NCBI GenBank assembly: GCA_000350305.1 | Contig: CP002916.1 | Location: forward strand, 682,001 to 746,000 | Length of the DNA: 64,000 nt | Source of the DNA: Thermoplasmatales archaeon BRNA1 | GTDB lineage: Archaea > Thermoplasmatota > Thermoplasmata > Methanomassiliicoccales > Methanomethylophilaceae | Reading direction: 5' to 3' | Shown here: piece by piece, positions 8,225 through 16,708 of the stretch | Numbering within the stretch: the first letter of the stretch is position 1 | How the letters are laid out: each line of letters starts with the position of its first letter | Made by a program: the position numbers and the translations under genes | Notes under the pieces: model-generated | What the model was told of the DNA's origin: nothing | Database searches by the model: none | What the model saw: only the letters and a program-made list of their open reading frames with translations

Positions 8225-10839
8225 TCTTTCTCCTCCAGTATTGTGACCTCTCCCTTGCTTCCGTCAACGGAAACGAGGTCGCCGGTGTGAAGCACCGTGG
8301 TGGCCGATTTGACGGCAGTAACGGCAGGGATCCTGTATTCGCGGGAGATGACGGCACCGTGACACAGTATTCCCCCGGTCTCGGTGATCAGTCCTCCCAG
8401 TTTCGAGAAGACCACGGTCCATCCGGGGTCGGTGTTGCTGGTGACGAGGATCTCCCCCTTCTCCACCTGCCCCAGGTCCCTGACGTCCATGATGACCCTG
8501 ACGCGTCCTCTGTAGCTGCCGGGGCTGGAAGCCGCTCCCACGAGGGTCGCCCCGAACGACACGGGGTCGTCGTCGAAGTCCACCCCGTCGAGGAGGAACT
8601 TGGGCGGCAGCCTGTCCCTGTATTTCATGAACTCCGCCTTCCTGGGGGCGATGAGGCTTCTTGCGGAGGAGGCATCCCCGCCCCTCAGGATGGCGATGGC
8701 CTCGGTGTCCTCAAGGAAGAAGATGTCCTCGTTGTCGTCGATGAGTCCCCTCTCGCAGAGCCTCCTGCCCTCCTCGAGGAATATCAGCCTGTTCCTGTAC
8801 ATCATGTGGTCCAGATAGAACCTCTGATTCTCCCTGAAGGTGAGGTAGGTGCGCGCGTATTTCAGCACCTTGAACAGCAGCACCCTCCTGAAGAAACCGA
8901 GCCTGGAGCGGACCTCCCGCTCGGTCTCCTGCCTGCGGACGACGCTCCTGTCGAACTCCTCCCTAAGGTCTGAGTCCCCGCGGCACATCTGCAGTGCGAC
9001 GCCGATGACGTATTCGGGGTCCTCCGCCCATCTCTTGGCGTTGAGCTCCCTGGTCCCGGACCTGTGCCCGAAATCCCTGATGAATTGGTTGTAGACCTCC
9101 CTGAAGGGGGAATCGGAGGACTGCAGCCATTCCACGAACTCCTCCGCGGGCATGGATTCCGCCTTCTCCCTCGTCTCCGGGTTCTCCCTCAGCGATTTCC
9201 CCATGTCGGAGAATCCCTTGTTGGTCTCCACGGTCTTGTTGTCCTCCGGGGCGGACATGAGTCCGGCGTAGATCGTACCGTCGTCGTGCAGCCACTTGGC
9301 GGACCAGTTCTTGACCAGGAGGTTGGTCATGATGGAATGGGAGACCATGCCGTAGCGGATGAGCTGGTAGTGCTTGGTGGATCCCGTGCGGATCCTCTCG
9401 TACCAGTCCGCCAGCTCCCCGTCGGATACGGATCCCAGGTCGAGGGCATCGAACTCCGCGCACAGGCCCATGAACCTCTGGGCCCATCTCCTGTAGACCT
9501 TGTCGGTCTTCCAGATCATTCCGTCCCTGTCGCGGAACAGCAGGCAGATCTGGGATTTGATCGTCCCGAAGTAATCGTTGCCGTAGGCGGAGATCCTCTC
9601 CTGCTCCTTGGCGGGGAAGTACTCGAGGAGCTCCCTCGAGCGGATGAACTTGGGGTAATGGGCGAAGATCCTCTCCAGGACGGTGGCGGAGAAGTAGACC
9701 CTCGACTTGTGGAGCTTGGTGAGGGGTCCGGACTCCAGGTCCTTGTAGCCCATCATGTGCGCCCCCTCGTGGTTGACGTAGTCGGTGAGCATCTTGCCCA
9801 TGACGGTGTAGAACATGGGCGTGGTCGCGTCGGCCCAGTACTCGTCGCCGTATCCCCTGGACCAGAGTATGCCGTCCTTCTCGGACTTGTCGGGGAGGGT
9901 GGTGATGTTCCTAGACTGCAGGATGTACACCCTGCCGGCCTCCACGGCCCACTCGATGTCCTGGGGACAGCCGAAGTGGTTCTCCAGGGCGATGCCCTGC
10001 TCGGCGATGAGCTTCAGGATGCGATCATCGGCGCATCTAGCCTCGGCCTTCTCCTTGGGGATGTCGAGCATGACGTCCTCGCCGTCCGCGAGGTAGTACC
10101 CGTGCTCCTTGACGTTGACCGTGAATTCCCCGACCTCCAGGCCGGGTTTGGAAAGGACGTAATGGTCGGGGGTGACCAATCCGGAAACGATGGACTCCCC
10201 GAGTCCCCAGGACGCCTCGACGATCACCCTGTCGTCCCCGGTGACGGGGTCGGCGGTAAACATGACCCCGCTGATCTCGGAGTTGACCATCCTCTGTACG
10301 ACGACGGCCATCCCCTGGGACAGGTGGTCCTTGGAGGCATCGTGCCTGTACTTCATGGCACGGGCGTTCCAGTAGGAGGCCCAGCAGGTCAGGATCATCC
10401 TGACGACGTTCTCCCTCCTGACGTTCAGGTAGGTGTCCTGCTGCCCGGCGAAACTGGCATCGGCGAGGTCTTCCGCCACGGCGGAGGAACGCACTGCGAA
10501 GTACTCTCCCTCCAGGGCTCCGCGCTGCTTCTTCAGGTCGATGAGCTCGTCATCCTCGATGTTGGCGTTCAGGAAAAGGGAGCGGATCTCCTCGGACGAG
10601 GAATTCAGCGAGGCATCGTCGTCGAAATCGGTCCTCTCCAGGATCGCCGCGATGTCATCTCTGAGGTTGTTGCGGTTCAGGAACATCTCGTAGGCATCCA
10701 CGGTGACCGCGAACGCGGGCGGTACGCTGAACCCGTTTGCGATCATCTTGGCGATGTTGACTCCCTTGCCTCCCACGAGCTCTATCCCGAGGTCGGAGGA
10801 GTCGAGTGTCACGACCGGACGGGGCGTTCCTGATGCCAT
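8221..10839 (-). CDS. Rifampicin-phosphotransferase-like / PEP-synthase-like dikinase
   Basis: An 872-residue dikinase. The N-terminal PPDK-type ATP-grasp domain starts with GGKGVNIAKM; a long middle domain follows; the phosphohistidine swivel domain carries TETGGILCHGA with His827. The C-terminal PEP-binding barrel of true PEP synthase (about 790 aa, different order) is missing. Length, order and the histidine position closely match Rph of Listeria (His825), which transfers the beta phosphate of ATP to rifampicin. The native substrate here is unknown; with the coupled lipocalin-like gene a hydrophobic metabolite is plausible. A TATA-like CCTATAAT about 30 bases upstream suggests a nearly leaderless transcript. 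Confidence 0.85.
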   Translation of the reverse strand: MASGTPRPVVTLDSSDLGIELVGGKGVNIAKMIANGFSVPPAFAVTVDAYEMFLNRNNLRDDIAAILERTDFDDDASLNSSSEEIRSLFLNANIEDDELIDLKKQRGALEGEYFAVRSSAVAEDLADASFAGQQDTYLNVRRENVVRMILTCWASYWNARAMKYRHDASKDHLSQGMAVVVQRMVNSEISGVMFTADPVTGDDRVIVEASWGLGESIVSGLVTPDHYVLSKPGLEVGEFTVNVKEHGYYLADGEDVMLDIPKEKAEARCADDRILKLIAEQGIALENHFGCPQDIEWAVEAGRVYILQSRNITTLPDKSEKDGILWSRGYGDEYWADATTPMFYTVMGKMLTDYVNHEGAHMMGYKDLESGPLTKLHKSRVYFSATVLERIFAHYPKFIRSRELLEYFPAKEQERISAYGNDYFGTIKSQICLLFRDRDGMIWKTDKVYRRWAQRFMGLCAEFDALDLGSVSDGELADWYERIRTGSTKHYQLIRYGMVSHSIMTNLLVKNWSAKWLHDDGTIYAGLMSAPEDNKTVETNKGFSDMGKSLRENPETREKAESMPAEEFVEWLQSSDSPFREVYNQFIRDFGHRSGTRELNAKRWAEDPEYVIGVALQMCRGDSDLREEFDRSVVRRQETEREVRSRLGFFRRVLLFKVLKYARTYLTFRENQRFYLDHMMYRNRLIFLEEGRRLCERGLIDDNEDIFFLEDTEAIAILRGGDASSARSLIAPRKAEFMKYRDRLPPKFLLDGVDFDDDPVSFGATLVGAASSPGSYRGRVRVIMDVRDLGQVEKGEILVTSNTDPGWTVVFSKLGGLITETGGILCHGAVISREYRIPAVTAVKSATTVLHTGDLVSVDGSKGEVTILEEKE

Positions 10840-10923
10840 CGTCAGACCCTATATCCAGCGGACATTATAGGTTATCGGTCTTTACATCAGACCATCTTAT
10901 GTCGCAATGTGTGAATAACGTCC

Positions 10924-11439
10924 TCAAAGGTATCTCACGATGTCCTCCACGGGCTTCCTCCTGAAATGGAGGTTGAGGGGCTGTGCATCATCAGCAGGAT
11001 ATCCGAGCGTCATGAACAATACCACCCTCTCGCACGGGGGAAGGGAGAATGCCTTCTCCACCTCGGAATTGGCGAAGTAGTTGCACCAGCAGGTGCCCAG
11101 ACCCAGATCCTCGGCCTCCATCATCGCGTGGGTGGCGACTATCGAGACGTCCTGGTCCCCAGAGTGGACACCGTTCTCCAGGGGATTGTTCCACTCCTCG
11201 TCCCTGTCGTAGGTGAAAAGCAGGATTGTGTTGGCCCCGAATGTGCACTTGGAGAGAGACCTCATCTTCTCTAGCCCCTCCCCGCTCTGGATCACGTAGA
11301 TGCGCACGGGCTGGTAGTCGCAGCCTGTGGGTGCGACTCTTGCCGCTTCCAGTATCAGGTCGAGCTTCTCCTTCTCGACCTTCCTGTCGCTGTACTGTCT
11401 TACCGAGTAGCGCTTCTTCGCGAGTTCCAGGAAATCCAT
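10924..11439 (-). CDS. Nitroreductase-family flavoprotein
   Basis: A 171-residue FMN-dependent oxidoreductase. It starts with the family signature (FLELAKKRYSVRQYSD), has the FMN/substrate segment AARVAPTGCDYQP near residue 35, and ends with the GYPADD-type loop before the C-terminal arm. It should reduce small electrophiles or quinone/nitro compounds with NAD(P)H; the physiological substrate is unknown. Length is at the short end of the family, like many archaeal members. It stands as a single gene downstream of the dikinase promoter. Confidence 0.9.
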   Translation of the reverse strand: MDFLELAKKRYSVRQYSDRKVEKEKLDLILEAARVAPTGCDYQPVRIYVIQSGEGLEKMRSLSKCTFGANTILLFTYDRDEEWNNPLENGVHSGDQDVSIVATHAMMEAEDLGLGTCWCNYFANSEVEKAFSLPPCERVVLFMTLGYPADDAQPLNLHFRRKPVEDIVRYL

Positions 11440-11572
11440 GCATCGGGGAACTCGCTGACGTTATTTGATTCATGCGGATACTTGGCAATGATGCATGAAA
11501 TATGATGCAGAATCAACAACTATTACAGGCCTTGGTTTGTTTCGCGGACGCTCTTCAAACCGATCTTTCAAC

Positions 11573-11824
11573 TTAGTTGTGGTCTGCCTTGTAGAGATCG
11601 GAACGTCTGCGGGCCTCTTCGCTTATGGGATTGGCCTTACAGTACTCGGAGGCTTCCCTTAGGACATCCTCGACGGACATGTTGTCGAACAACTCTCTTC
11701 TAGCCAAGGTATAATCTCCGGCATTCCTGAGGAAAGACACTAGGAAACGTTGGGTGTCGACACTGCAAAGTCTCTGCTGGGGCAATTCCAGACCGATGCT
11801 TCTGAGTTCGGCTTCCGTGTACAT
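11573..11824 (-). CDS. Small hypothetical protein (83 aa)
   Basis: An 83-residue, acidic, helical protein with no transmembrane segment, zinc motif or family I recognise. The first part reads YTEAELRSIGLELPQQ and the end is rich in Glu/Arg. It sits alone between the nitroreductase and a divergent radical SAM gene. Normal base composition and an ATG start support it as coding, but it is short. Confidence 0.5.
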   Translation of the reverse strand: MYTEAELRSIGLELPQQRLCSVDTQRFLVSFLRNAGDYTLARRELFDNMSVEDVLREASEYCKANPISEEARRRSDLYKADHN

Positions 11825-11931
11825 TTCAATCGACCCCTGTAACGAACGGGAGAGGATTGACGACCCTTATCTGTCCGTCTTACAGTTTAGCACACGGTAT
11901 CAGCAGGTATAAGGTAGTCCCATCCTGTGAA

Positions 11932-11967
11932 AACGATATATCGGCACCTTAACAATGTTTTATCGTT
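11932..11967. promoter_or_regulatory. Promoter and inverted repeat of the SPL-type gene
   Basis: AACGATA (11932-11938) and TATCGTT (11961-11967) form an inverted repeat. The right arm overlaps the TATA-like GTTTTATCG, which lies about 27 bases before the ATG at 11986, so the mRNA is probably leaderless and the repeat could be an operator. Confidence 0.4.
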
Positions 11968-11985
11968 AGTTTCCGTTACCCAACC

Positions 11986-12780
11986 ATGAAGGATTGGTTC
12001 GGCGTCTCCGAGGGAACGGAGGATTTCTCCGATTCCGGTGCCCATGAATGGGACGGTGTCTTCGAATTGGTCCAATGCAGACGTGCCCTCTCCCCTTCGG
12101 GGCTTCCGCACCTGACGTACGCCCTGAATCCCTACGGGGGCTGCGAGCACGGCTGCGTCTACTGTTACGCCCCCGAGGTCACCCACCAGCAGTGGGACGG
12201 GTGGAGGGTGGTGAAGGTCAAGACCAACGTGGTCTCCCGCCTGTCCAGGGAACTTCCCGGGCTTTCCGGGACCATAGGGATAGGGACTGTCACCGACCCG
12301 TATCAGGGGGCAGAGAAGCGTTTCCGCCTGACGAGGAAATGCCTGGAGATCCTTTCGTCCAAATCCTTCGGAGTGGAGATCTACACAAAATCAGACCTCG
12401 TACTGAGGGACACGGACCTCCTGAAATCAATGCGGTGCACTGTGGGTGTGACTGTAACAACCCTTGATGAAAGGATATCCAAGATCACCGAGCCGGGGGC
12501 ACCCATGCCCTCCGTCCGTCTGGACACTCTTTGCAAGCTCAGATCGGAAGGCATCGACTGCTTCGCCATGGTCGCCCCCGTCCTGGATCATCTTTCCGAT
12601 CACGAGGATGAGTTCGCAGAGGCCTTAGCCTCCACGGGTGTGGAGAGGGCGATGGTGGATCCGCTCAACAGGCGCCCTCAGCTCATGCAGAGGCTGGAGC
12701 GTATGGGTTTCGGATGCAGTCCTTCGCAGGCGGCGGTTGTCGCTGACAGTCTCAGGGCCCACGGCATCAGGGTGGATTGA
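11986..12780 (+). CDS. SPL/Rv2578c-type radical SAM protein
   Basis: A 264-residue radical SAM enzyme. The 4Fe-4S cysteines are Cys53, Cys57 and Cys60 in GCEHGCVYCY, followed by the family's DPYQGAEK segment. This group is related to spore photoproduct lyase and to Rv2578c-type proteins; members are fused to or sited near nucleic-acid proteins, but no reaction is proven for this subgroup. A leaderless start at 11986 fits the upstream TATA. It is unlikely to be true spore photoproduct lyase, as archaea form no spores. Confidence 0.85.
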   Translation: MKDWFGVSEGTEDFSDSGAHEWDGVFELVQCRRALSPSGLPHLTYALNPYGGCEHGCVYCYAPEVTHQQWDGWRVVKVKTNVVSRLSRELPGLSGTIGIGTVTDPYQGAEKRFRLTRKCLEILSSKSFGVEIYTKSDLVLRDTDLLKSMRCTVGVTVTTLDERISKITEPGAPMPSVRLDTLCKLRSEGIDCFAMVAPVLDHLSDHEDEFAEALASTGVERAMVDPLNRRPQLMQRLERMGFGCSPSQAAVVADSLRAHGIRVD

Positions 12781-12835
12781 AGAGCATGATCATCAATTGG
12801 GTGCTGGGTATTTTTATTTGCCAAAAATCCAACCC

Positions 12836-12908
12836 GGGGGACGTACGGTTGCATCAACGGACGGCCGACCACGGTCTTAGGAGAAGGGGATCGCGTGAAT
12901 CGTCCCCC
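12836..12908. other. Long-range inverted repeat in the SPL-thermosome gap
   Basis: GGGGGACG (12836-12843) and CGTCCCCC (12901-12908) could pair and close a 57-base loop that itself holds small hairpins (GTTG-CAT-CAAC; GACC-AC-GGTC). A TATA-like TTTTTATTT lies about 25 bases upstream of the left arm. It may be a small RNA, but no known class fits. Confidence 0.3.
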
Positions 12909-12932
12909 TTGGAGATGCTGGCCCGTTCCATT

Positions 12933-12965
12933 GTAACTTCAGGTTACATAGATATCTATTTATAG
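12933..12965 (+). promoter_or_regulatory. Thermosome promoter with palindromic operator candidates
   Basis: A perfect palindrome GTAAC-N5-GTTAC (12933-12947) is followed at once by ATAGATATCTAT (12948-12959), also perfectly palindromic, and by the TATA element TTTATAG (about 12959-12965), about 40 bases before the ATG. The first palindrome resembles CTAAC-N5-GTTAG, the heat-shock regulator HSR1 site of Archaeoglobus as I recall it. Confidence 0.65.
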
Positions 12966-13003
12966 AAGGCCAAAAATACAGTAGCCCAATAAAAGGTGCA
13001 ATC

Positions 13004-14644
13004 ATGTACGGAAACGCAAACCAGCCTATCATCGTACTGAAAGAGGGAACCACCAGGTCGAAAGACAAGGAGGCCCAGTTCAACAACATCGACGCCGCCA
13101 AGGCCGTCGCAGACTCCGTCAGGTCCACCCTCGGACCCAAGGGGATGGACAAGATGCTCGTCAACTCCATCGGGGACGTCGTCATCACCAACGACGGAGT
13201 CACCATCCTGAAGGAGCTGGACGTACAGCACCCCGCCGCCAAGATGGTCGTCGAGGTCGCCAAGACCCAGGACACCGAGTGCGGTGACGGAACCACCACC
13301 TCCGTCGTCCTCGCCGGAGAGCTGCTCAAGCAGTCCGAGGAGCTCATCAACGCCAACGTCCACCCCACCGTCATCACCAACGGATTCAACATGGCGGCCG
13401 AGAAGGCACAGGCCATCCTCGACTCCATCGCCATACCCGCCAACAACGACAAGATCCTCGCCACCGTTGCCGACACCTCCCTCACCGGAAAGGACGTCGG
13501 AGAGGAGGATGACAAGAAGAAGCTCGCCGACCTCGTCGTCAAGGCAGCCAAGTTCGTCGCCGACGACAACGGCCGCGTCGACACCAAGAACATCCGCATG
13601 ACCAAGAAGGTCGGAGGAGTCATCGCCGACACCTACATGGTCCAGGGAGTCGTCGTCGACAAGGAGCTCGTCCACGCCCGCATGCCGCAGGTAATGAAGA
13701 ACGCCAAGATCGCACTCTTCAACTGCGGACTCGAGGTCAAGAAGACCGAGATCGATGCGCAGATCCAGATCACCGACCCCTCCCGCATGAACGACTTCCT
13801 CGCACAGGAGGAGGCGAGCATGAAGGCCATGGTCGACCACATCAAGAAGATCGGCGCCAACGTCGTCTTCACCACCAAGGCCCTCGACGAGCTGATCCAG
13901 CACTACCTCTCCAAGGCAGGCATCATGGGATACAGGAGGCTCAAGGAGTCCGACCTCGAGGCACTCGCCAAGGCGACCGGCGGAGTCATCGTCGGAGACC
14001 CCATGGAGATCACCGAGAAGGACCTCGGATTCGCCGGAGAGGTCGAGCAGAAGAAGGTCGGTGACGACGGAATGTGCTTCGTCACCGGCTGCAAGAACCC
14101 CAAGGCCGTCACCCTCTTCATCCGCGGCGGAACCGAGCACGTCATCGAGGAGGTCGAGCGCGCCCTCACCGATGCCATCAGGACCGTCGGAATCACCCTC
14201 GAGGACGGAAAGGTCGTCGCGGGCGCAGGAGCACCCGAGATCGAGCTCGACATCCAGCTCCAGAAGTTCGCCGCATCCGTCGGCGGAAGGGAGCAGCTCG
14301 CAATCGAGAAGTTCGCCAAGGCCATGGAGTGCATCCCCTGGACCCTTGCCGAGAACGCCGGTCTCGACCCCATCGACGTCATCATCAAGATGAAGTCCGC
14401 CCACGAGAACAACAAGGCCGCGGGCAAGTACTTCGGAATCGACCTGGACTCCGGTGAGCCCGTCGACATGAAGAAGAGGAACGTCATCGAGCCCCTCCGC
14501 ATCAAGAAGCAGGCGGTCTCCTCCGCGACCGAGGTCGCCAACATGATCCTCAGGATCGACGACGTCATCGCCGCCAGGAAGGCACCCCCGCAGCCCCCGC
14601 AGGGCGGAGCCCCCGGAATGGGCGGAATGCCCGGAATGATGTGA
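13004..14644 (+). CDS. thsA: Thermosome subunit (group II chaperonin)
   Basis: A 546-residue cytosolic ATP-dependent protein-folding chaperonin subunit. It carries DSVRSTLGPKGMDKML near residue 40 and the ATPase loop GDGTTTSVVLAGELL near residue 95. It has the central apical domain and a C-terminal tail of Gly/Met/Pro repeats ending GGMPGMM, which faces the cavity in group II chaperonins. Length is normal. Codon use is strongly biased to C-ending codons, as expected for a highly expressed gene. It is transcribed alone from a clear TATA promoter and closed by a hairpin. The alpha/beta subunit type cannot be fixed from one sequence. Confidence 0.97.
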   Translation: MYGNANQPIIVLKEGTTRSKDKEAQFNNIDAAKAVADSVRSTLGPKGMDKMLVNSIGDVVITNDGVTILKELDVQHPAAKMVVEVAKTQDTECGDGTTTSVVLAGELLKQSEELINANVHPTVITNGFNMAAEKAQAILDSIAIPANNDKILATVADTSLTGKDVGEEDDKKKLADLVVKAAKFVADDNGRVDTKNIRMTKKVGGVIADTYMVQGVVVDKELVHARMPQVMKNAKIALFNCGLEVKKTEIDAQIQITDPSRMNDFLAQEEASMKAMVDHIKKIGANVVFTTKALDELIQHYLSKAGIMGYRRLKESDLEALAKATGGVIVGDPMEITEKDLGFAGEVEQKKVGDDGMCFVTGCKNPKAVTLFIRGGTEHVIEEVERALTDAIRTVGITLEDGKVVAGAGAPEIELDIQLQKFAASVGGREQLAIEKFAKAMECIPWTLAENAGLDPIDVIIKMKSAHENNKAAGKYFGIDLDSGEPVDMKKRNVIEPLRIKKQAVSSATEVANMILRIDDVIAARKAPPQPPQGGAPGMGGMPGMM

Positions 14645-14659
14645 TTCCCTAAACCTCAA

Positions 14660-14675
14660 GGGGGCTCCGGCCCCC
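14660..14675 (+). terminator. Hairpin after the thermosome gene
   Basis: GGGGGC-tccg-GCCCCC, 15 bases past the stop codon; the following bases are pyrimidine-rich rather than a pure T-tract. Confidence 0.5.
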
Positions 14676-14771
14676 GCACACTTCTCCAGTTCACTTTCGG
14701 AATCGGATGAATCCTCCGTTTCCGCCAAATATCAGTTTTATACAGGTTATGTATACTGTCACCCGAAGAAC

Positions 14772-15470
14772 ATGGACGGTCAGGACATTCTCGCGCTTGT
14801 GCTGGTGTACCTCATCATCGGGGCATCTCTGGCACTCTCCCTGTATGCCGACAAGAGGCAGTTCAGGTTCGACACCAGGAAGATCGTCCACATAGGCGTC
14901 GGGAACTTCGTGTTCGTCTGGTGGATGTTCTCCGCGAACTGGATCATGCTAGCGTTCTTCGCGATCCCCTTTGCCGTAATACTGTTCCTCGCCATGTTCC
15001 CGGGCAATCCCGTGTCGGATTCCAAGCTCGGGGAGATTTCCAACGACAAGGGGCACCGCACGGGCCTGTTCTTCTACGTCGTGAGCATCAACATACTGGT
15101 GGCGTTCTTCTTCGACCACTGGGCGGCGGCATCTATCGGGATCATAGCCATGACCTACGGCGACGGTTTTGGAAGCGTCATCGGGCGCAGGTTCGGGAAG
15201 CACAAGACCGTCAACGGCAAGAGTCTGGAGGGTACCGTCGGGATGTGCCTTGTGACCTTCATCATGTCCATGGTCCTCGTGGGGGCATACACCCTGTTCA
15301 CGAACAACTTCGACCTGGTATGTGACCTCACCCCCGTCATATCGATATGGGCGGCGGTCGCCATCGTCTCGGTCGTGGCATGCGTCGTGGAGATGCTCAG
15401 CCCCGGCCAGGTCGACAACCTCCTCATCCCCCTGTCGGTAGCCGTAATCCTTGTTCTTCTGGGGCTCTGA
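14772..15470 (+). CDS. Polyprenol/diacylglycerol kinase-like membrane protein (SEC59/VTE5 family)
   Basis: A 232-residue integral membrane protein with about seven hydrophobic segments. It contains TRKIVHIGVGN near residue 35, GDGFGSVIGRRFGKH near residue 127 and the signature GKSLEGTVGM shortly after. These are hallmarks of the dolichol kinase/phytol kinase family, which phosphorylates lipid alcohols with CTP. In an archaeon the substrate is probably an isoprenoid alcohol or archaeal diol. A TATA element (TTTTATAC) lies about 40 bases upstream. It is first in a three-gene set with a thymidylate-kinase-like and a PAP2-like gene. Confidence 0.82.
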   Translation: MDGQDILALVLVYLIIGASLALSLYADKRQFRFDTRKIVHIGVGNFVFVWWMFSANWIMLAFFAIPFAVILFLAMFPGNPVSDSKLGEISNDKGHRTGLFFYVVSINILVAFFFDHWAAASIGIIAMTYGDGFGSVIGRRFGKHKTVNGKSLEGTVGMCLVTFIMSMVLVGAYTLFTNNFDLVCDLTPVISIWAAVAIVSVVACVVEMLSPGQVDNLLIPLSVAVILVLLGL

Positions 15471-15471
15471 G

Positions 15472-16044
15472 ATGGCCTGGTACGTCGTAGACGGCATGGA
15501 CGGGTCCGGCAAGAGCACGGCCGCGGAGATGCTGAGGGAGGAGCTCGAGTCCAGAGGCAGGAAGGTCTTCCTGGTCACCCATCCCAACGTTTCCTGCGTC
15601 GTGGGACGCATGGAGGCCAAGTTCCTCACGATCGAGGGCAAGCCCGCCATGATGCTCTCCACAATGTGTTATATCGCGGATGTCCTCCGCTCCCTCACCA
15701 TCATGCGTGCGCGCCTGAGAAAATACGATGACTTCGTCTTCGTCAGATACATCATGGGCGTGGCCTATCTCCCGGAGAGCAAGGTCCCAAAGGTGTACAG
15801 GATGGTCGAGAGGATCCTCCCCATGCCCGACACGAAGTATCTCATCGATGTCGATCCCGACACCGCCCTGTCCCGCATAGACACCAGGGGCGAGGAGAAG
15901 GAGGTCTTCGAGACCAGGGACAAGCTGGAGGAGACCCGCCGCAAGATGATGTCCGTGTCCGACGGGTGGATCATCGTCGACAACACCAAAGACATGGAGG
16001 ACACCCGCAGGCAGATCCGCAGCGGGCTGGAGGGCGCATGCTGA
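15472..16044 (+). CDS. Thymidylate kinase-like P-loop kinase
   Basis: A 190-residue kinase. The P-loop GMDGSGKST (residues 8-16) directly follows the first beta strand, as in dTMP kinases, with a later lid region rich in Arg/Glu (DTRGEEKEVFETRDK). It should phosphorylate a nucleoside monophosphate, dTMP being most likely. The usual DRY/RYxxS motif of bacterial Tmk is altered (FVRYIMGVAYLPES), so the substrate may differ; its place between two lipid genes leaves room for another acceptor. The ATG at 15472 follows the previous stop by one base. Confidence 0.75.
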   Translation: MAWYVVDGMDGSGKSTAAEMLREELESRGRKVFLVTHPNVSCVVGRMEAKFLTIEGKPAMMLSTMCYIADVLRSLTIMRARLRKYDDFVFVRYIMGVAYLPESKVPKVYRMVERILPMPDTKYLIDVDPDTALSRIDTRGEEKEVFETRDKLEETRRKMMSVSDGWIIVDNTKDMEDTRRQIRSGLEGAC

Positions 16045-16658
16045 GGGACCCCACCCGCCTCTACGGAGGGACGATCCCTCCCGAGAAGGAGAGGGCGGCG
16101 AAGATAATATCCGCGTTCACACAGCCCCCGGTCATATCCATCCCCGTGTTCATGCTTCTGAACACCGAGGCCGCCGGTCTCGGGGGATGGCTGCTGTACA
16201 CCCTCATCTGCATCGTTTTCGCCATCGTCCTGCCCATGGTGTTCATCAGCTACTTCGCCAAGAGATACGGGAACGACGACGGGGACATCGTCAGGAGGGA
16301 GGACCGCTACGTCATGCTGGCCCTCGGAGCGGTGTTCTATCTCCTTGGGACCGTGTGCCTGTACCTTGCCGATGCCCCGGAGATCACCACGGTGCTGATG
16401 CTCTGCTACCTGGTGGTCACCGTCGCCGTGCTCCTCATAACGTTCTACTGGAAGATTAGTCTGCATTCGATAGGTCTCATGGGACCGTCCATGGCCCTCT
16501 TCGTGACGTTCGGCCTCCCCGGGCTCGCCCTCCTGCTGCTCTATCCCCCGGTCCTGTGGGCGAGATACTATCTGAAGAAGCACACCCCGCTGCAGCTCGC
16601 CCTCGCACCGGCGGTGGGTTTCGCCATCACATACGCGATCTTCCTGCTGCTGCTCTGA
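16038..16658 (+). CDS. PAP2-like integral membrane protein
   Basis: A 206-residue protein with six or so transmembrane segments. The segment KISLHSIGLMGPSMAL near residue 150 is reminiscent of the KxSxHxxG motif in archaeal PAP2-related proteins; the full three-part phosphatase signature is not present, so enzymatic activity is uncertain. The start at 16038 overlaps the preceding gene by 7 bases, making a coupled unit with the kinase-like genes, so a lipid-phosphate role is the best guess. Confidence 0.6.
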   Translation: MLRDPTRLYGGTIPPEKERAAKIISAFTQPPVISIPVFMLLNTEAAGLGGWLLYTLICIVFAIVLPMVFISYFAKRYGNDDGDIVRREDRYVMLALGAVFYLLGTVCLYLADAPEITTVLMLCYLVVTVAVLLITFYWKISLHSIGLMGPSMALFVTFGLPGLALLLLYPPVLWARYYLKKHTPLQLALAPAVGFAITYAIFLLLL

Positions 16659-16708
16659 TCCGTCCCGTATCGGAAACCCTATAATACGGCCCTAACGTAT
16701 CGGTCAGC

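Noticed and set aside
12836-12908. tRNA: acceptor-like GGGGGAC/GTCCCCC pair 73 bases apart
   Set aside because: No T-loop (TTCRANY), no fitting D-arm or anticodon stem on either strand.
15472-16044. Calling the kinase-like gene tmk with a firm symbol
   Set aside because: The P-loop fits, but the usual substrate motif is altered and it sits in a lipid cluster, so the substrate stays open.
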